Source of the DNA: Chrysochromulina parva
Lineage: Eukaryota; Haptophyta; Prymnesiales; Chrysochromulinaceae
Direction of reading: 5' to 3'
DNA length: 11,228 bases
Assembly: GCA_002887195.1 (NCBI GenBank)
Contig: PJAB01001964.1
Location: 1-11,228, forward strand
Both the position numbers and the translations under genes were made by a program. How positions within the stretch are numbered: the first letter of the stretch is position 1; every line of letters starts with the position of its first letter. The notes beneath the pieces were generated by a model. It did no database searches. It was not told the DNA's origin and was given only the letters and a program-made list of their open reading frames with translations. Positions 7,544 to 11,228 of the stretch are shown piece by piece.

Positions 7544-10177
7544 ATGCCATCGCGAGCCGACGCGGATCTGGCGGCGGCGGCCCCGAGCGGCGGCCGCGCG
7601 CTCCGTCAGCGCAAGCCAAGCCTCGACGTACCTCCTTCGGACAGGTGTGAGGCCGGGATCCCGCGGCGGCGCGCACATGGCGTACCGGAAGACTCTTCAG
7701 ATGGAGCTAACGTGACCGCTCCCCCCGCTCCTTGCTGCTCTGGCAGGGAGGACGATGATCCCGATGCTGTGGAGGACGATTACGAGGAGGAGGAGTACGA
7801 GGAGCCGGAGCCGAGCCGCGCGCCCGCTGCCCGTACCAAGAAAGTTGTCGCGCCCAAGCCTGCCAAGCCCAAGCCGGCGCGCGGCAGCAAGTCCGGCAGC
7901 AGCGGCGGTGGCACACAGGCTGCGACAGCGGCGGCGACGGCCACTCAGCCGCCACCGGCCAAAACGAAGCGCATGCGCGCGACGCGCGACGCTGCCGCCG
8001 ACGACGAGGAGGTGGAGGGTGCCCGCGTGCCAGCAGCGGCAGCGAGCGGCCGTGCGCCAGCGGCGGCGGAGGACGACTCGCTGAAACCGCGCTCGCTGTA
8101 CGAGTGCATCGAGCTCGCGAGCGAGGGGAGCGAGCACGCGAGCACGATCCTGAACATCTCGGTCGACGGCTGGATCGAGGTGTACAAGTCCAACGCCGCC
8201 TCGGGCCTCGTCGCGTGGGCCAACGTGGCGGTGCGGGCGGGCGGGATCGAGAAGGTCCATCTGAGCCTCGCTGACCTTCCGAAGCTGCCCGAGGGGGCCG
8301 ACCCGATCGAGGAACTGCTCACGGAAGAGAAGCGCGAGATGCTCATCACCGCCGCGTCGGACAACGGCTGGTACGTCGAGCCGTATCCGCTGAGCGACAA
8401 GAAGCTGACGAAGGCGTTCAAGCGCGGGCTGTGGAAGCTGATGGAGACGCTGCTCGAGAAGGTGAAGCGCGAGATGGCCTCTGATTGCATCTCTGATTGC
8501 ACCTTTGATTGCACCTTTGATTGCACCTCTGATTGCATCTCTGATGGTCCCTGATGGTCTCTGATGACCTCGGATGACCTCGGATGACCTCTGATGACCT
8601 CTGATCGCCTCCCTCATCAGGTGAAGCACGAGATCCTCTTCGACGAGGTCCTGATGCCGTGGCTGCTCGAGTGGCTCATGATCTGCTCGCAGGTGCATGC
8701 AAGCGCTCAGCACGGCGCTCAGCACGGCGCTCAGCACGGCGCTCAGCACGGCACTCAGCCCCTCTGCGCCTGCCGCAACTGAGTGCGCATGCTCATGCTC
8801 GCAGTGCAACCACCGTGGCGTGCGCCACACCGCCGTCGAGTTTGCGATGGCGGCCTTCGAGCGGCTCGCGCACATCGCCAAGGAGCTGCGGAGCGCGCGC
8901 CAGAATGCGGAGCGGCTGAGCAGCGGCAAGCGGCGCAAGGATGCGATGGGCCAGGTGTGTGCCCAACACGGCGCTCCCCGGTGCATGCCGGTGCATGCAA
9001 AGCGCTCACCACGGCGCATGGGCATGTGAGTGCATCCCAAGTGCTCACCACGGCGCCTGTCCTTCGCCCCCCCAGGCGCTCTCGGCGAATGCGGAGCAGC
9101 TCGCTGCGCACGAGGAGGCCGTGCGCGACATGCTCTCGACCATCTTCGACCAGGTGTGATCTCGTGCCCGGTGCCGCGACACGCGTGCGCGCGCATGCAA
9201 GTGCTCACCACGGCGCCCCGTGCCCCCTCTCCCCACAGGTGATCTCGTACCGGTACCGCGACACGCACGAGGACATCCGCGCCGCGTGCATCGCTTCGCT
9301 TGGGCGCGGTCTCCGCGTGCTCCCGTCCTTTTGTGACGATAAGCACCTCAAGTACATGGGCTGGCAGCTGTCCGACATCCAGTCGGCCGCGGTGCGCCTC
9401 GCGTGTACATTGCAGGCGAGTGCGCGCTTGCAAGTGCTCACCACGGCGCCCCCTCTCCCCGCTGCACCCCGCAGGTGCGCCTTGCGTCGTTGCAGGCGCT
9501 CGGGCACGTGTACAAGGCCTTTGACGAGATCAAGGATCTGACGCCCGTTCGCCACTTCACCGAGCGCTTCGAGTCACGGCTGCTCTCGATGATCAAGGAC
9601 GTCGATGACAGTGTCGCTGTCGAGGCCATCCGTCTCGTCACCCGGCTGCAGGCATGTCATCACCCTGAGTGTTTCTGATTGCGCCTGTCGGTACCTGAAC
9701 CACCTGTCAAGGCGATTGCAGGAGCTCGGCCTCCTCCAGTCCTTTTGATTGCATCTGATTGCCCCTCTAATTGCCTCTGAGTGCACCTCTGATCGCAGGA
9801 GCTCGGCCTCCTCCAGTCCTTTTGATTGCATCTGATTGCCCCTCTAATTGCCTCTGAGTGCACCTCTGATTGCAGGAGCTCGGCCTCCTCAAGTCCTTCG
9901 CGTCGACGAAGCGGGCGGCGCTCCATCTCATGTGCCAGCGCGACGTACAGCAGAAGCTCTGGACGGCCCTCGGACCCCTCATCCAGCTCCACCTCAAGGT
10001 ACGTTGATTGCATGCGGAGGACCTGCCTTGCATGCAAGTGCTCACCACAGCGCTCTCGCCTCCCCACTCCACCTCAAGGACGACTCGCCCACGGCAACCG
10101 AGGGCGGCGCCGAGGCTGGTGCAAGCGGCAGCGCGGCAGCGGCAGGTGGTGGCGGCGCGATGGCGGACGACGATGAG

Positions 10178-10209
<32 letters not shown>

Positions 10210-11228
10210 GGGCCCGACCTCGCCGAGTAAAGCGCAGCGGCAGCACCTCGCCGCCGGCTCCGTCGCCCGGCTCGCCAAGTCCCCTCTCGTGCAGCTCGCA
10301 TCGCTCCTACTCGCCGATCGGCAGGTAGCTCTGATGGTCTCTGATTGCACGCTGATTGCCTCCCTCATTAGTGCAGCTCGCGTCGCTCCTACTCGCCGAT
10401 CGGCAGGCGCACCAAATTCGGGTCGCGGACTCGGAGGAGGCGGAGCCGGCGCTGGCGGACGAGGAGAACGAGGCGAAGGAGGAGGCGGAGCTGGGTGTAC
10501 GCTGTGGGCAGTTGGTGCGCGCGATGGCGCCCATCGAGCCCGCGCTCACCAACTGGGCGGCGTACGTTGAGGTGCGATCACCTGCCTCTGATGGCCATCT
10601 GATGATTCCTGATGGCCAGCTGATGACCACTGATCGCCAGCTGATGACCCCTGAGTGCCATCTGAGTGCATCTGAGTGCGTCTGAGTGCGCCCCTACCCA
10701 CAGGTGCTTACCGCCGACGACGAAGATCTCGACCCCTCCATCGAGGCGACGCTGCCCGTGATCCTTCGGCTGATGCATGCCGCCGCGATCGACACGAACG
10801 GCCGCTTCGACGCCGCCGCCGCGGAGCTCGACGAGCATGACGAGGACGAGGAGGAGGAGGAGGACGACGGCGACGTGGACGACGTGGGAGGCGGGCGGGG
10901 GCGCAAGAGTCGCAAGCGCAAGCAGCGCAAGGCGATCGCGGCGGTGGAAAAGACGTCGACGGCCCTCTCCACTCACCTGGCGAAGGCGATGGCGCAGCTG
11001 CTCCAACGGTTCGGTACGCATGCAGGGCCGCTGCGCGCCGTGCTCTGTATGCAAGTGCTTACTACGGCGCCCAACCCCCTCTCCCCACAGGTACGCATGC
11101 AGGGCCACTGCGCGCCGTGCTCGCGCTCGTGCAGCAGATGCGCCTCGCGTCCGCCCAGGCGACCCTCAAGGACAAGGCGTTCGAGAAGATGCTCTCGGAG
11201 CTCGAAGACGTGACGACCAAGTACGCTG
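7544..11228 (+). CDS. SCC3: Cohesin subunit SCC3 / STAG, 5' portion, twelve exons, runs off the window
   Basis: Exons 7544-7644, 7747-8461, 8621-8692, 8805-8954, 9076-9153, 9239-9391, 9475-9651, 9876-9998, 10079-10324, 10407-10571, 10704-11013 and 11091-11228 join in one frame to 809 residues; animal STAGs have about 1,250. SCC3 is the HEAT-type cohesin subunit that binds the kleisin RAD21 and DNA and is needed for loading and sister-chromatid cohesion. Residues 34-148 are disordered, acidic then Lys/Pro/Ala-rich. The conserved part starts near 150 (RSLYECIELA, DGWIEVYKSN). The stromalin conservative domain spans about 373-465: VISYRYRDTHEDIRAACI, KHLKYMGWQLSD, VRLASLQALGHVYKAF, HFTERFESRLLSMIKDVDDS, then VAVEAIRLVT. 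Unusual inserts are a poly-Gly/acidic loop in exon 9 (about 524-580) and a Glu/Asp run followed by a basic RKSRKRKQRK patch in exon 11. Introns 2-11 belong to repeated families; intron 1 looks conventional. Most boundaries are certain because splicing restores the conserved domain; intron 7 uses an apparent GC donor. Confidence 0.93.
7645..7746 (+). other. Intron 1 of SCC3, conventional type
   Basis: 102 nt, phase 2, donor GTGTGAGG, branch-like CTAAC near 7708, pyrimidine-rich tract and acceptor CTGGCAG. Length is a multiple of three with no in-frame stop, so retention would add 34 residues (Cys/Pro/Arg-rich); that insert looks non-coding. It has neither family core. A poor match between 7650-7664 and the exon 2 head could be an old duplication. 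Confidence 0.75.
8462..8620 (+). other. Intron 2 of SCC3, family B, donor from duplicated exon
   Basis: Phase-0, 159 nt. GTGAAGCGCGAGAT at 8462-8475 copies the exon 3 head at 8621-8634 (13 of 14), so the donor is duplicated coding sequence. The rest is an array of TCTGATTGC and CTGATGACCT words ending CCTCATCAG. Splicing restores LLEK|VKHEILF. Confidence 0.88.
8693..8804 (+). other. Intron 3 of SCC3, family A related, 12-bp tandem core
   Basis: Phase-0, 112 nt, donor GTGCATGC. Its body carries four 12-bp units GCGCTCAGCACG (8703-8750) plus a partial one, resembling amplified family A core. Its end (GCTCATG then CTCGCAG then TGCA, 8791-8808) resembles the end of exon 3 (8674-8696) with a five-base and a one-base gap, so the duplicated exon end may supply the acceptor. 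Splicing restores MICSQ|CNHRGVRHTA. Confidence 0.85.
8703..8750. repeat. 12-bp tandem repeat x4 in SCC3 intron 3
   Basis: Units GCGCTCAGCACG begin at 8703, 8715, 8727 and 8739, with a diverged partial unit to 8759. Each contains CTCAG next to CACGGC, a variant of the CTCACCACGGC centre of family A. Confidence 0.9.
8955..9075 (+). mobile_element. Intron 4 of SCC3, family A, two core copies
   Basis: Phase-0, 121 nt, donor GTGTGT, acceptor CCCCCAG. Two diverged family A cores (around 8995-9014 and 9037-9056) and an AACACGGCGCTC fragment near 8963. No clear duplication of either flanking exon is visible, so this may be an older insertion or a secondary one. Splicing restores DAMGQ|ALSANAEQ. Confidence 0.72.
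9154..9238 (+). mobile_element. Intron 5 of SCC3, family A introner-like insertion
   Basis: Phase-0, 85 nt. Bases 9157-9184 copy the exon 6 head at 9240-9266 (about 25 of 28, one gap), immediately after the donor. A full family A core follows (9197-9213), then a C-rich tract and CCCCACAG. Retention would stop translation at the second intron codon (GTG TGA). Splicing restores FDQ|VISYRYRDTH. Confidence 0.8.
9392..9474 (+). mobile_element. Intron 6 of SCC3, family A introner-like insertion
   Basis: Phase-0, 83 nt. Bases 9392-9418 copy the exon 7 head at 9475-9498 with a three-base indel and a few mismatches, so donor GTGCGC is duplicated coding sequence. Family A core at 9430-9446, C-rich tract, acceptor CCCCGCAG. 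Splicing restores QSAA|VRLASLQAL, the conserved form of the stromalin domain. Confidence 0.8.
9652..9875 (+). other. Intron 7 of SCC3, family B, GC donor and tandem acceptors
   Basis: Phase-0, 224 nt. The donor appears to be GC (CTGCAG|GCATGT), because ending exon 7 there keeps AIRLVTRLQ. Two 77-bp units (9722-9798, 9799-9875) each start with a copy of the exon 8 head (GAGCTCGGCCTCCTC) and end with a complete acceptor. The same acceptor layout precedes 9722, giving three competing acceptors at 9721, 9798 and 9875. Confidence 0.82.
9722..9875. repeat. 77-bp tandem duplication x2 in SCC3 intron 7
   Basis: Units at 9722 and 9799 are almost identical (GATCGCAG versus GATTGCAG at the end). Each holds an exon 8 head copy of about 25 bases, then family B words, then an acceptor; the real exon 8 begins at 9876 as the third, diverged, head. 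Confidence 0.95.
9999..10078 (+). mobile_element. Intron 8 of SCC3, family A, acceptor from duplicated exon
   Basis: Phase-0, 80 nt. CTCCACCTCAAGG occurs at 9987-9999 (end of exon 8) and again at 10067-10079, so here the duplicated exon end supplies the unusual acceptor CTCAAG and the insertion supplies donor GTACGT. The core includes palindrome CTTGCATGCAAG (10027-10038) and GTGCTCACCACAGCGC. Splicing restores LIQLHLK|DDS. Confidence 0.78.
10325..10406 (+). other. Intron 9 of SCC3, family B, acceptor from duplicated exon
   Basis: Phase-0, 82 nt. A 37-base end of exon 9 plus one base (10289-10325) is repeated at 10371-10407 with one mismatch, so the acceptor CGGCAG is copied coding sequence and the donor GTAGCT belongs to the inserted family B segment. 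Splicing restores LLLADRQ|AHQIRV; using the internal ATTAG instead would shift the frame. Confidence 0.85.
10572..10703 (+). other. Intron 10 of SCC3, family B
   Basis: Phase-0, 132 nt, donor GTGCGATC, acceptor TACCCACAG. The body is an array of CTGATGGCC / CTGATGACC / CTGAGTGC words with a period near 10-16. The start (GTGCGATCACCTGCC) weakly resembles the exon 11 head (GTGCTTACCGCC), perhaps an eroded duplication. Confidence 0.82.
11014..11090 (+). mobile_element. Intron 11 of SCC3, family A introner-like insertion
   Basis: Phase-1, 77 nt. Bases 11013-11045 and 11090-11122 are 33-base copies with one mismatch; the first supplies donor GTACGC and the second is the head of exon 12. Between them is a diverged family A core (11051-11067, CTTACTACGG), a C-rich tract and CCCCACAG. 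Splicing restores LLQRFGTHAGPLRAVLALV. Confidence 0.82.

Noticed and set aside
7697..9433. A 578-codon open frame antisense to SCC3
   Set aside because: It runs opposite a well-supported conserved gene, crosses several introns of it, and has Arg/His/Ala-rich random composition with repeated peptides that are just reverse translations of the family A core. GC-rich DNA often leaves such frames open.
9416..9474. Alternative donor GCGAGT for SCC3 intron 6, adding VRLACTLQ
   Set aside because: It would put two copies of the VRLA motif in tandem in the stromalin domain. The donor at 9392 gives the single conserved VRLASLQAL, and the first copy is explained as the flanking duplication.
10362..10371. 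Acceptor CTCATTAG for SCC3 intron 9
   Set aside because: Joining there reads the duplicated exon end in the wrong frame. The acceptor at 10406 keeps LADRQ|AHQIRV and the following acidic helix in frame.

Overview
This window looks like nuclear DNA of a GC-rich unicellular eukaryote, probably an alga. A haptophyte-like or pelagophyte-like lineage is my guess; the sequence does not prove it. Eukaryote-only gene families (COP9 signalosome subunit 8, an SLC35E-type transporter, cohesin SCC3/STAG) are packed with 165-215 bp between them on both strands, and coding regions are broken by short GT-AG introns with CTCAC-like branch sites and C-rich tracts.

Layout: 1-269 is flank without a recognisable gene. 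270-1523 (+) encodes a HEAT-repeat protein with a low-complexity tail. 1524-2303 is intergenic and ends in a CGG-type repeat. 2304-2924 (-) is CSN8, divergent from an intronless secretory Gln/Ala-rich membrane protein at 3115-3951 (+). 4117-5594 (+) is an SLC35E2-like transporter with three exons. It converges on a Methyltransf_24-like SAM methyltransferase at 7330-6031 (-) with three exons and a 59-bp x3 tandem repeat at its 3' end. 7544-11228 (+) is the 5' portion of an SCC3/STAG cohesin gene, with twelve exons visible, continuing past the window. The gene products show no shared pathway.

The main signal lies in the introns. Of 15 introns modelled in three genes on both strands, nearly all fall into two repeated families. 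Family A carries a core GCAAGTGCTCACCACGG followed by a C-rich tract and CCCCACAG. Family B is a degenerate array of CTGATTGC-like words ending in CATCAG or TTGCAG. At least ten introns are flanked by direct duplications of 13-38 bp of the neighbouring exon. In most of these the intron begins inside, or 2-4 nt upstream of, a copy of the next exon's first bases, so the duplicated exon supplies the GT donor and the inserted segment supplies branch site, pyrimidine tract and acceptor. Splicing then restores an uninterrupted protein. Two SCC3 introns show the opposite polarity: the duplicated exon end supplies the acceptor. The window therefore looks like a record of recent, repeated introner-type intron gain with unusually long and variable flanking duplications, followed by tandem growth (77-bp, 26-bp, 19-bp and 12-bp arrays) that created extra acceptors leading to premature stops.

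Exon boundaries were deduced by eye from reading frame, splice dinucleotides and family conservation. No alignment or transcript data were available.
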